DNA from: CAISIP01 sp037968655
Lineage (GTDB): Bacteria > Pseudomonadota > Gammaproteobacteria > Burkholderiales > Burkholderiaceae_C
Direction: 5' to 3'
Assembly: GCA_037968655.1 (NCBI GenBank)
Contig: JBBKVW010000025.1
Coordinates: 1 to 9,896, forward strand
Length of the DNA stretch: 9,896 nt
Each line of letters opens with the position of its first letter. Position 1 is the first letter of the stretch. Below, piece after piece: positions 1 to 7,033 of this stretch. The notes under the pieces were generated by a model that worked only from the letters and a program-made list of their open reading frames with translations, ran no database searches and was not told the DNA's origin. The position numbers were made by a program, and so were the translations under genes.

Positions 1-402
1 GCAATGCGTGAAATGCGCCGAAAAAAAGGCCTGTTTCAGATCGTGCATGCGTCCTTGCTGGTCGGCCCAATGCAGCAGCTGATGCAGCTTGAAGGTGTTG
101 TGCATGCGCATGTCGTCGGCAAAGCGGAAATCGACGCCGACATCCTTGCCGATCTGCGTCATCGCGACCCGGCTTTGCTCGGATTGCGCCGGCGTCGTGC
201 CGTACTTTTCAGCCACATGTTCGCGGATGTTCTGGCCCTGGGCCGGCATGTCGGGGTTCAGCTCGAACGGGTGCCAGTGAATCTCGTGTGGCGTGCCGGT
301 CGCTTCGAGCGCCGTGACCAATTGCCGGTAGCCGATGATGCACCAGGGGCAGACCACGTCGGACACGATGTCGATCTGCAAAGCTTGTTTAGGAGTGGTC
401 AT
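1..402 (-). CDS. FrnE-like DsbA-family thiol-disulfide oxidoreductase (partial, N-terminal 134 residues)
   Basis: The reading frame is open from an ATG at 402 to the left edge, so the C-terminus lies outside the window. The protein begins MTTPKQALQIDIVSD and carries a thioredoxin-type CPWC active site at residues 18-21 directly after the first beta strand. It continues with WHPFELNPDMP and a helical insert, as in the FrnE/2-hydroxychromene-isomerase-like branch of the DSBA family. Members catalyse dithiol-disulfide exchange. There is no signal peptide before the CPWC, so this one is probably cytoplasmic, unlike periplasmic DsbA. A GAAAGG ribosome site lies 7 bases before the ATG. It is transcribed away from the toxin-antitoxin pair on its right. 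The family call is secure; the substrate is unknown. Confidence 0.9.
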   Translation of the reverse strand, partial: MTTPKQALQIDIVSDVVCPWCIIGYRQLVTALEATGTPHEIHWHPFELNPDMPAQGQNIREHVAEKYGTTPAQSEQSRVAMTQIGKDVGVDFRFADDMRMHNTFKLHQLLHWADQQGRMHDLKQAFFSAHFTHC

Positions 403-431
403 GGCGGAGCCTTTCGATGTTACGTAGCCAC

Positions 432-450
432 GCTGCGTTCGCCGCGCAGC
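432..450. repeat. inverted repeat, 6-bp arms
   Basis: GCTGCG at 432-437 is matched by CGCAGC at 445-450, with a 7-base spacer. It lies in the 5' leader or promoter zone of the FrnE-like gene, which reads leftward. It directly abuts the next inverted repeat at 451. Neither is followed by a T-run, so they are not typical terminators. Function is unknown, and short arms of this size can arise by chance in GC-rich DNA. Confidence 0.35.
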
Positions 451-465
451 CAGACTATCGGTCTG
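451..465. repeat. inverted repeat, 5-bp arms
   Basis: CAGAC at 451-455 and GTCTG at 461-465 are perfect arms around TATCG. It starts on the base after the 432-450 repeat, so the two could form tandem hairpins in a transcript of the FrnE-like gene or serve as adjacent protein sites. Short arms make this weak on its own. Confidence 0.3.
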
Positions 466-487
466 TGTCTCAACTGCAGCGCGTTCC

Positions 488-517
488 AGGACATTTGTAG
501 CATGTTTGTGCTACATT
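488..517 (+). promoter_or_regulatory. candidate toxin-antitoxin promoter with dyad operator
   Basis: A perfect 7-bp inverted repeat, TGTAGCA (496-502) and TGCTACA (509-515), has a 6-base spacer and sits 29 bases before the antitoxin start. Ribbon-helix-helix antitoxins of ParD/CopG type are known to repress their own promoters through such dyads. A possible sigma-70 promoter overlaps it: AGGACA (488-493) as -35, an 18-base gap, and TACATT (512-517) as -10, preceded by TG in extended -10 position. The dyad is clear; the promoter boxes are weak matches and inferred. Confidence 0.5.
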
Positions 518-543
518 CTAAACCAAAGTGAAAAGGAGCTGCC

Positions 544-828
544 GTGTCCACCACGACCATTCGACTCGAAGACGAACTGAAGGCACGCGTGGCCATTGCC
601 GCAGAGATTGCGGGCAAGACAACCCACGCATTCATCCTCGATGCCATATCCCAGACAGTGGAGCAGACCGAACTGGATGCGCAGTTCGATGCGATCGCCG
701 AGCGGCGTTGGGCAAACATCGTGGCGACCGGCAAGTCGGTTCCATGGGAAGTTGCGCGGGCGCACCTGCTTGCCCGGGCGAGCGGGGAGCGACCGCGGCG
801 GCCTGCAGCGCGAAAGCCAGGTCTTTGA
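544..828 (+). CDS. ribbon-helix-helix (CopG/ParD-like) antitoxin
   Basis: This 94-residue protein opens with STTTIRLEDELKARVAIAAE. That is a short beta strand of alternating residues followed by helices, typical of a ribbon-helix-helix DNA-binding domain (about residues 2-45). The C-terminal half, with ERRWANIVATGKSVPWEVARAHL and a basic Arg/Pro-rich tail, would be the toxin-binding segment. The start is GTG at 544, supported by AAGGAG at 533-538 with a 5-base spacer. It stands 12 bases before a ParE-type toxin gene, the normal antitoxin-first order. It should bind and neutralise that toxin and repress the shared promoter through the dyad at 496-515. The stop TGA is in the same frame as the toxin gene. 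Confidence 0.85.
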   Translation: MSTTTIRLEDELKARVAIAAEIAGKTTHAFILDAISQTVEQTELDAQFDAIAERRWANIVATGKSVPWEVARAHLLARASGERPRRPAARKPGL

Positions 829-840
829 CGCACGCAATGC

Positions 841-1140
841 ATGTCGCGTATCGAATCTGCACCGGAAGTCTTTGACGACTTCGATCGGTTTCTGGATCAC
901 TTGGCGCAGTTTGACGTCGGCTCTGCTGCACAGCGTATTGCCGAGATCGTCGATGCAGTCCAGATTCTGGCCAACAATCCGCTGATGGGGCGGCCAGTGC
1001 GGGGTGGCAAAAGGGAGTTGGTAATCGGGCGCGGATCGCGTGGCTACGTGGCCTTGTACCGTTACGTCGCGAAAATCGACACCGTGTTTCTGCTTGCAGT
1101 GCGAAGCCAGCGGGAGTCAGGTTACAAGCGGGAAAGTTGA
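841..1140 (+). CDS. RelE/ParE-superfamily toxin
   Basis: The product is 99 residues, the usual length for ParE. Visible family features are an N-terminal helical hairpin (FDDFDRFLDHLAQFDVGSAAQRI), the stretch NNPLMGRPVRGGKRELVIG, the strand pair GYVALYRYV and VFLLAVRSQRESG. ParE proteins mostly poison DNA gyrase, while RelE relatives cut ribosome-bound mRNA. The sequence resembles ParE more, but the target is not provable here. The ATG at 841 is the first start after the antitoxin stop, which is in frame only four codons upstream. No Shine-Dalgarno is visible, so translation is probably coupled to the antitoxin. It converges with the cyclase operon across a 58-base gap (1141-1198) in which I see no convincing terminator. 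Confidence 0.85.
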   Translation: MSRIESAPEVFDDFDRFLDHLAQFDVGSAAQRIAEIVDAVQILANNPLMGRPVRGGKRELVIGRGSRGYVALYRYVAKIDTVFLLAVRSQRESGYKRES

Positions 1141-1198
1141 AATGGCGACGCGCCCCGACTCGCGCGTTCCTCCGCTCCCATTCCAAGCTTACAGGCCA

Positions 1199-3043
1199 CT
1201 AGCGCATCGCGCCCGCCACCGCCGGGTCTTCCTGGCCGGCGGCAATCTGCAGGAAAGTCGTCATGCGCAGGCGATGCTCCGGGTCGCGGTAGCCGCGCGT
1301 CAGTGTGCTGCTGTCCTCCACAAGCTTGGGTGCGATCCTGATCAATGTATTCCCGGCCACCTTCGCCTTGTCGATGTCGTTCAAGCCCACCTGCGCAATC
1401 GCCACGATGACCAGAGGCAAAGGGCTGCTGGGCGATTCGACCGCGGCCTGCGTGGCGAATTCGAGCGCCGCCGCGTAGTTCTTGTCCATGAAGTGGGCAA
1501 TCGCCAGTTGTGAATTCGGCCGGCTGGGATCGCGCGGGCTCATGCGGATCGATTGCGAGAAATGGGTGATCGCGCCAGCGAGGTCTCCGGCACGCAGTTC
1601 GCACATGGCCAGGAAGGTCAGCACCAGCGCGCTGTTCGGGTTGACCTCGAAGGCGCGCCGGGCATTGGCCAGGGCTTCGTCAAGCTGATCCCCATGCGGC
1701 GAGAACATGAACATCTGCGCCTTGCGCCGATAGCCCTCCTCGTAGGCTGGGTCGAGATTGATGGCCTGACTCGCCGCGTCAACACCGGCCTGCCATTGCG
1801 CCTCCGGGTCGGGCGCTGTCTTGAAAAAATAGCGCTGCCAGTGCGCATAGGCCAGCGTGCACAGCGCCTGCGGGTTGTCCGGATCGATCGCCAGTGCTGC
1901 CTTGACCTCGCGCAGGCATTGCTCGGTCAGCGCCGGGTCATTCTTGCGAAAGGCGTCCAGCGCCAGGCCCTTGGCGCGCAGCGTCGTCTCATAGGCGCTC
2001 AGGCTTCCTGGTTTGCGCAGCGCTTCCGCAACCTCCGCGTGCGCGACGGTGCTTGAGATCGCGCCTGCAATCGCGCGCGTGATCTCCTCTTGCAGCGCGA
2101 ACACGTCCTCCAGCACCCGGTCAAATTTTTCCGCCCAGACCTGCTGGCCGCTGACGGTATCGACCAACTGCCCGGTGATACGGATGCGATTGCCAGCCTT
2201 GCGGATACTTCCCTCGAGCACATAGCGCACCCCCAGCTCCCGGGCGACAGTACGCGCGTCCACTGACCGGCCCTTGTAGCTGAAGCTGCTGTTGCGCGCG
2301 ATGACGAACAGCGAGCGAAATCGTGACAGCTCGGTGATGAGGTCCTCGCTGACGCCGTCGCTGAAGATCTCCTGCTCGGCGTCGCCTGACAAATTGACGA
2401 AAGGCAAGACGGCGATCGAGGGCTTGTCCGGCAGGGCAAGTTCGGTCTCGCCCGTGGCCTCGGTGCTTGCTGTCGATTTGGCGTCCGCCGGCGACCGGTC
2501 ATCGGTGGCCGGTCCGATCGTCCGAACCCGAAACGTACGCACCGGTTCTGCAATGTTCTTCACTTTCTGTGCGCCCTGTGCCTCGAACTCCGCCGCGACC
2601 TTGCCCTTGACAGCGTTGCAGATCGAATCCGACACCACAATGCCGCCGGGCTCTGCCAGTGCCTCCAGCCGCGCCGCGATGTTGACACCGTCGCCGTAGA
2701 CGCTGCCGTCCTCCTTTTCGATCAGGTCACCCAGGTGAATACCGATGCGAAACATCAACGGGCGCGCGTCGGGTGGTGCTTCTGCGGCCTGCTCCAGTTC
2801 AGCCTGGACAGCCAGTGCGGCGCTGACCGCACCGATTGCCGTGTCGAATACCGCCAGCACAGAATCGCCCGCCATGTCGATGACCCGGCCCTGATGGGTT
2901 TCGATCAGGCGGCCGAACACGGTGCGCGCGGCGTCGAGCGCAGCCACCGTGGCGTGCGCATCCAGCGACATCAGCCGCGAGTACCCGGCTGCATCGGCGG
3001 CCAGGATCGCGGCCAGCCTTTGTTTGTGATCTGTGATGTCCAC
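1199..3043 (-). CDS. class III adenylate/guanylate cyclase with TolB-like and TPR domains
   Basis: This 614-residue protein has a class III nucleotide cyclase domain at about residues 8-175. The metal-binding aspartates are D17 (ILAADAAGYSRLM) and D60 (DMAGDSVLAVF), and the transition-state pair is N121 and R125 (GDGVNIAARLE). A TolB/FlgO-like domain follows from about 206 (DKPSIAVLPFVNLSGD) to about 335. TPR-like helices run from about 360 to the end. This architecture is common in rhizobia and Burkholderiales. No membrane segment or signal peptide is evident. Purine-selecting positions are D56 and S114 rather than Lys and Asp/Thr, so ATP or GTP preference is open. The start is GTG at 3043: an in-frame TAG lies 9 bases upstream, so no earlier start is possible. 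No good Shine-Dalgarno is seen. It follows the larger cyclase by 39 bases and is probably co-transcribed. Confidence 0.9.
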   Translation of the reverse strand: MDITDHKQRLAAILAADAAGYSRLMSLDAHATVAALDAARTVFGRLIETHQGRVIDMAGDSVLAVFDTAIGAVSAALAVQAELEQAAEAPPDARPLMFRIGIHLGDLIEKEDGSVYGDGVNIAARLEALAEPGGIVVSDSICNAVKGKVAAEFEAQGAQKVKNIAEPVRTFRVRTIGPATDDRSPADAKSTASTEATGETELALPDKPSIAVLPFVNLSGDAEQEIFSDGVSEDLITELSRFRSLFVIARNSSFSYKGRSVDARTVARELGVRYVLEGSIRKAGNRIRITGQLVDTVSGQQVWAEKFDRVLEDVFALQEEITRAIAGAISSTVAHAEVAEALRKPGSLSAYETTLRAKGLALDAFRKNDPALTEQCLREVKAALAIDPDNPQALCTLAYAHWQRYFFKTAPDPEAQWQAGVDAASQAINLDPAYEEGYRRKAQMFMFSPHGDQLDEALANARRAFEVNPNSALVLTFLAMCELRAGDLAGAITHFSQSIRMSPRDPSRPNSQLAIAHFMDKNYAAALEFATQAAVESPSSPLPLVIVAIAQVGLNDIDKAKVAGNTLIRIAPKLVEDSSTLTRGYRDPEHRLRMTTFLQIAAGQEDPAVAGAMR

Positions 3044-3060
3044 CGAACCAGTCTATCAAG

Positions 3061-3079
3061 TGCATATCGCGATCATGCA
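3061..3079. repeat. near-perfect palindrome between the two cyclase genes
   Basis: TGCAT and ATGCA (outer arms) flank the self-complementary ATCGCGAT core with one extra C, making a 19-base near-palindrome. It lies almost exactly in the 39-base gap between the upstream cyclase stop and the GTG start of the downstream cyclase. In mRNA it could fold just ahead of that weakly primed start; as DNA it could be a protein site. No function is established. Confidence 0.4.
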
Positions 3080-3082
3080 GGC

Positions 3083-6000
3083 TCAATCGGCGATGGCGGC
3101 TTCGACGTCCGGGGGTAGACGTGCGGAGTAAAAGCCGACGCGCTGCGCTTCTGCGTGCACCCGCTGCAGCTCGCTGCGTGCGAGTACGTCCTGCGGATCA
3201 CGGCCGAAGCGGGCCAGCGCCAGTCCCCGCGCGATCAGCAGGTCGGACCATGGCAGGGGCTCGCCGCGCGTATAGGCCTGCAGCCGAGCGGCATACAGCT
3301 CCACATCGTTCCAGCGCTGGTGTGTCGCGGACACCTCCATTGCGTCGCGGTAGAAGTTCAAATGGTTGTGGCTGACACTGTTGCGGTCCAGCAGCGCCTG
3401 TCCTCTGCGCAAGGCGTCGGCGCGAACGGACTCGTCTTCGGCGAACAACGCGAGTCTGCCGAGCAGCACCGCGCCGTGAAACGCCACACCGGCTTCTTCG
3501 CAGCTCGCGTAGCCTTTCTCAAGGAGCGACTGCGCGCCGCGCCGGTCACCGCCGCGCATGCTGATCAGGGCCGCAGTTGCAAAATACTGGGCGATAAAGC
3601 GCCTGGCACCGGTTGCCTCCACCAGCACTTTCAGGCGTTCCATCGGTTGGTGGAGCTCGTCGAAGCGACCGATGTCGGGCAGCACGGCTACGAGCACGTT
3701 GTACGCGACCACCGCAGCGCGCAGGGCGCCGATCTCCTCCGCCAGCCGCGCGCTGGCCTGTACGTCGACGAGCCCTTCGGCGAAGTCGTTCTGGTAGTGG
3801 CGGGCGAGTCCGCGCATCATCTGATTGGCCGCAACGATACTCGGCAATCCCTGCTGCTGACTGAGTTCCACACAGCGGTCGAAGTGGCCATGCGCTGTGA
3901 TCATCGCCCCCTGCAAATACGAGGCATCGCCCAGTCCGCTGAGCGCCCGCGCCTCGCGTTCGGGGTCCCCGACGCTGCGGGCCAGCTCGCGCGAACGCGC
4001 ATGCTGCTCCAGGCAGCCGTCGAAGTTACCGCTCGGGAAGTGGAGATTGCCGCGCAGGAAACAGATATCGGCCTGACGCCGCGCATCGTCGTGCTCGAGC
4101 GCGAACGACTCGGCCTGGGACAGAACCTCGAACGCCTCGTCGACGCGGTCGAGCACGCGCATGCTGCCCGCGCGTTGCAGCAGGAGGTCACATGCAAGCA
4201 GGCCGTGTGCCGGTTCGGCTTGCATGCTGTCCAGCTGCGCCAGCGCATGGGTCAGATGGCTCAAAGCCTCCACATGCGCTCCCTGCGCGGCTGCCCGGCG
4301 CGCCGCCTCGCCCCAGTGCGTGACCGCCTCGCGGGCATCGCCTGCCTGCTCGAAATGATGCGCCACGATCTCGGCCAGCGCCGACTGCGCCAGCAACATC
4401 CGGGCGGCCTGCAGGTGCAAGTCCTTGCGCCGGGCCTGCAACAGGCTGTGGTAGGCGGCGTCCTGCACCAGCGCATGCTTGAACGCGTAGCGCGTGGCCG
4501 CGCCGTCGGATTGCCTGAAGACCAGGCCTGCCTGCTGCAGGGCCGCCAGCCCCGCGCCGACCATAGCGTGCGCAAGCCCGCCCAGCTGTGCAACCTGGTC
4601 TTCGGTGAATTCGCGCCCGATGACAGATCCGGCCTGCGCGATCTCCTTGGCCGGTCCCAGGCGGTCCAGCCGCTCCATCAGGGAATCGTGCAAGGAACTG
4701 GGAATGGCCACCTCGGCCAGCGCGCCGCTCGTTGCGCGGCCGGCTTCCTGTTCGGCCACGGCGCGCGTCAACTCCTCGACAAACAGCGGTATGCCGTCGG
4801 TACGCTTGATGATGGCGGCCAGCACATGCGCGGGCACAACGCCCGAGCCGAACACGCTGGCGACTAGCGCCGCCGTGTCGCGCGGCCCGATGCGGCTCAG
4901 TGCCAGCGTCGTCGTCCCGGATTGGCCGGTCCATTGGCAGGCGAACTCCGGCCGGAAAGTCAGGAGCAGCAATAAACGGGCATCGGCCAGCGCGTTGACC
5001 GCCCGGTCCAGCACCTCCAGCGTGGCCGGGTCGGCCCAGTGCAGGTCCTCGAAGACGACGATCGCCGGCAGGTCTGCGGCGAAATCGTGCAGGTGATGCA
5101 GCAAGCGCGTCACGCTGCGCTTGCGCCGCTGCTGCGGATCGCGCAGCGCCGGCGGCAGCGCGCACGGCAAACCGAGCAGACTGGCAAACAGCGGCGTATC
5201 GTCGTCTTCAAAGGCGCGCGAGCGGCGCAGCGCGGTGTCGAGCCGCTGCAGCGCCTGTGCGTCTGCGGGTTCCGCGTCGATCTGCGCGAGCCGGCGCAAT
5301 TGCGCGATGAAGGGGTGAAAGGAGGTGCTTTGCAAAAACGGCGAACACTGAAACACCAGTGGCCGATGGGGTTCACGCGCAACCCAGTCGCGCAGCGCCT
5401 GGATCAGGCGCGACTTGCCAATGCCCGGCTCGCCCGACACCAGCACCGCCTGCGATTCGCCGGCCACGGCACGCTGCCAGCGCCGCACCAACAGGCCGAG
5501 TTCATCGTCACGGCCCACCATGGCATGGTGAGCGCCGTGCGCGCTGGCAGCAAAACGGCTTTCGACCCGTGCCTCGCCGATCACCTTGTACGGCGACTGC
5601 GGGGATGACAGGCCCTTGAGGGTCTGCGCGCCCAGCGACTCGAGTTCGAAGCTGCCCGACACCAGCTGCCGGGTGGCGCTGGAGATCACCACCGTATCCG
5701 GCGCGGCCAGGGCCTGCAAGCGCGCCGCCAGGTTCGGCGTCTCGCCCATGGCCAGGTTCTCCTGGCGCTTGTCACCACCCATCTCGCCGACAACCACCGG
5801 CCCGGTGTGAATACCGATCCGCACCGCCAGCGCGACCGCATGGCTGGCGCGCAATTGCACGTTGAGCGCGCCGAGTACCTTGGGGATTCCGATGGCGGCA
5901 TGCACGGCACGCTGTGCATCGTCCTCGTGCGCAAGCGGGTAACCGAAGTAGACCAGCAGACCGTCGCCCAGGTACTGCGCGATGTGGCCACCAAAGCGCG

Positions 6001-6430
6001 CAATGACCTCTTCCGCGGTTTTCTGGTAAGCCCGCACGACTTCGCGCAGTTGTTCCGGATCGAGCTTTTCCGACAGGTCGGTCGACCCCACCAGATCGCA
6101 GAACATCACGGTGAGCTGGCGCCGCTCGGCGCGATGGGTCGCATTGACTGATGGCCCCGGCTCTGTTTTTGCTGCGGCAGCCGGGGCGACTGCAACGCCT
6201 GCCGGGTCCCCCTGGTTTGTCGCGTCCATGCCTGTCGAGTCACTCGCCGCGGCTGGCGCCGTGGCTGCCATCAACCGCCTGCGCGGTCCCATCGGCAAGC
6301 CGAGTTCACGCAGGTCTGCATCTGACAACAGGGGCAGGTCCGCAAGAGTGATCTCGTTGCGGTCGAACGTCTCGGCGTAAGCACCGAGATCGTGCGACGC
6401 AAGCCACGCAGTCAGGTCGGGCGACGACAT
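3083..6430 (-). CDS. SAM domain / class III cyclase / AAA ATPase / TPR signalling protein
   Basis: From the preferred ATG at 6430 the product is 1115 residues. A SAM-like domain fills about 4-57 (LTAWLASHDLGAYAETF onward), followed by an Ala/Pro-rich linker. The class III cyclase domain (about 100-290) has metal aspartates D112 (FCDLVGST) and D156 (YLGDGLLVYFGYP) and transition-state N233 and R237 (PNLAARL). A STAND/AAA_16-type ATPase follows, with Walker A GEPGIGKS at 333-340 and Walker B VVFEDLHWAD at 458-467. The remaining roughly 500 residues are helical TPR-like repeats resembling the MalT/LuxR arm. The domains suggest a soluble, ligand- or partner-gated cyclase, but the signal is unknown. 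Residues at the purine-selecting positions are Q152 and L226. The start is chosen from AGGAAGG placed 7 bases before ATG 6430; an ATG at 6508 in the same frame only adds residues ahead of the SAM domain. Confidence 0.9.
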   Translation of the reverse strand: MSSPDLTAWLASHDLGAYAETFDRNEITLADLPLLSDADLRELGLPMGPRRRLMAATAPAAASDSTGMDATNQGDPAGVAVAPAAAAKTEPGPSVNATHRAERRQLTVMFCDLVGSTDLSEKLDPEQLREVVRAYQKTAEEVIARFGGHIAQYLGDGLLVYFGYPLAHEDDAQRAVHAAIGIPKVLGALNVQLRASHAVALAVRIGIHTGPVVVGEMGGDKRQENLAMGETPNLAARLQALAAPDTVVISSATRQLVSGSFELESLGAQTLKGLSSPQSPYKVIGEARVESRFAASAHGAHHAMVGRDDELGLLVRRWQRAVAGESQAVLVSGEPGIGKSRLIQALRDWVAREPHRPLVFQCSPFLQSTSFHPFIAQLRRLAQIDAEPADAQALQRLDTALRRSRAFEDDDTPLFASLLGLPCALPPALRDPQQRRKRSVTRLLHHLHDFAADLPAIVVFEDLHWADPATLEVLDRAVNALADARLLLLLTFRPEFACQWTGQSGTTTLALSRIGPRDTAALVASVFGSGVVPAHVLAAIIKRTDGIPLFVEELTRAVAEQEAGRATSGALAEVAIPSSLHDSLMERLDRLGPAKEIAQAGSVIGREFTEDQVAQLGGLAHAMVGAGLAALQQAGLVFRQSDGAATRYAFKHALVQDAAYHSLLQARRKDLHLQAARMLLAQSALAEIVAHHFEQAGDAREAVTHWGEAARRAAAQGAHVEALSHLTHALAQLDSMQAEPAHGLLACDLLLQRAGSMRVLDRVDEAFEVLSQAESFALEHDDARRQADICFLRGNLHFPSGNFDGCLEQHARSRELARSVGDPEREARALSGLGDASYLQGAMITAHGHFDRCVELSQQQGLPSIVAANQMMRGLARHYQNDFAEGLVDVQASARLAEEIGALRAAVVAYNVLVAVLPDIGRFDELHQPMERLKVLVEATGARRFIAQYFATAALISMRGGDRRGAQSLLEKGYASCEEAGVAFHGAVLLGRLALFAEDESVRADALRRGQALLDRNSVSHNHLNFYRDAMEVSATHQRWNDVELYAARLQAYTRGEPLPWSDLLIARGLALARFGRDPQDVLARSELQRVHAEAQRVGFYSARLPPDVEAAIAD

Positions 6431-6543
6431 CAGTCGGCCTTCCTGTTCCAGTGGCGCGGCAAGGTGGGGCGCGTCCCATTCGCCCTGACACTGTTGGCCA
6501 TCGCACATGTAAGGACAGCGCGTGCAAATTTTTCTATCCGCAT
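6430..6543 (-). CDS. possible 37-residue leader ORF coupled to the cyclase
   Basis: An ATG at 6543 opens a short frame that ends in TGA at 6432-6430. The A of the stop is the first base of the cyclase ATG, giving the TGATG overlap typical of translational coupling. The leader has a strong ribosome site, AGGGAGG, at 6551-6557 on this strand, 7 bases from the ATG, better than most genes here. The peptide starts MRIEKFARAVLTCAMANSV and ends with a basic segment, HWNRKAD. I recognise no family. It could be a regulatory leader, a small protein, or a chance frame; the combination of ribosome site and exact overlap favours real translation, but the coding content cannot be judged at this length. Confidence 0.4.
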   Translation of the reverse strand: MRIEKFARAVLTCAMANSVRANGTRPTLPRHWNRKAD

Positions 6544-6568
6544 GTCGCGGCCTCCCTCTTAAGAAAAT

Positions 6569-6597
6569 TCGAATCGGGGCCTATCGGACTGATTCGA
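6569..6597. repeat. inverted repeat upstream of the cyclase operon
   Basis: TCGAATC at 6569-6575 and GATTCGA at 6591-6597 are perfect 7-bp arms 15 bases apart. The near arm is 11 bases upstream of the leader ORF ribosome site, where a promoter or operator for the cyclase operon would be expected. The arm centres are about 22 bases apart, roughly two helical turns, which would suit a dimeric regulator. I could not place convincing -35 and -10 boxes on the minus strand here. Confidence 0.35.
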
Positions 6598-6932
6598 TTG
6601 CCCTTCTGCTTGCCTGGCACCGAGCGCAGTCAGGCGCATCTCCTGCACACCAGACGAACTGGCAATCACGCGCAGGAGTCCCGCTATGAAACCCTAGCCT
6701 ACCCGCAACGGACTTGTTTGGCCAGCGACGACGCAGGCATCAAAGGCTGCTGACGCACCGAAGACGTGGCGTTCTGAGGCTGTCGCCGCGATGTGTACAA
6801 GCGTGGCGCCGTTTGACCCGCGTTACGCGTGCCGCTTCGATTCGTCCCTGCATGATCCTGCGCGCTCGAACACAAGGCCAACTACCGCCAGGTCCGTCCG
6901 CGCCATGCTGTCGTTGAAGTGCCTGTCTGGAT

Positions 6933-6960
6933 CAACTTGCGCGTTGGCTGGCAAGGGTTG
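6933..6960. repeat. imperfect inverted repeat upstream of hnoX
   Basis: CAACTTGC at 6933-6940 pairs with GCAAGGGTTG at 6951-6960 apart from a two-base bulge, around a 10-base spacer. It lies about 25 bases left of a stronger dyad and could be a second regulator site. It could equally be chance. Confidence 0.25.
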
Positions 6961-6985
6961 CGTGATAGCCGCTCAAGTAGTCGTG

Positions 6986-7010
6986 AAATGCGGCGCTTCT
7001 CGCTGCATTT
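6986..7010. promoter_or_regulatory. strong dyad immediately upstream of the candidate hnoX promoter
   Basis: AAATGCGGCG at 6986-6995 and CGCTGCATTT at 7001-7010 match at 9 of 10 positions, with a G/T mismatch at the other, around CTTCT. The right arm ends 17 bases before the TATACT box at 7028, so it covers the expected -35 zone, a classic operator position. It does not match the NsrR layout (GCATTT facing AAATGC across one or two bases), the FNR/DNR TTGAT-ATCAA pattern, or a sigma-54 element. The binding factor is unknown. No plus-strand gene ends to its left, so a terminator role is unlikely. Confidence 0.5.
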
Positions 7011-7027
7011 TCTCGTTTTGCGCTATC

Positions 7028-7033
7028 TATACT
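7028..7033 (+). promoter_or_regulatory. candidate -10 box of hnoX
   Basis: TATACT matches the sigma-70 -10 consensus at five of six bases and lies 52 bases before the hnoX ATG. No good -35 hexamer is found at 16-18 bases upstream, where the right arm of the dyad at 6986-7010 sits, so the promoter may depend on an activator. Inferred from sequence only. Confidence 0.4.

Noticed and set aside
632..1186. Minus-strand open frame of 184 codons across the toxin-antitoxin pair.
   Set aside because: Antisense to two recognised genes in normal operon order, with low-complexity Arg/Ala/Pro content.
1141..1198. Possible terminator between the convergent toxin and cyclase genes (GGCG-ACG-CGCC).
   Set aside because: The stem is only 4 bp and no T-run follows on either strand.
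3155..4867. Long plus-strand open frame of 570 codons opposite the large cyclase gene.
   Set aside because: It is antisense to a gene with clear domains and shows no domain of its own; long antisense frames are common in GC-rich coding DNA.
6431..6508. Start of the large cyclase at ATG 6508.
   Set aside because: It lacks a good ribosome site and adds 26 residues before the SAM domain; ATG 6430 has AGGAAGG at correct spacing.
6680..6930. Possible decayed gene or insertion-sequence remnant in the divergent region.
   Set aside because: Translations on both strands show no recognisable domain, and no terminal repeats or target duplication were seen.
6949..6961. Sigma-54-like element, TGGCA followed by TTGC, upstream of hnoX.
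   Set aside because: Only 8 bases lie between the GG and GC, while a sigma-54 promoter needs 10; the alternative upstream GG gives 12.
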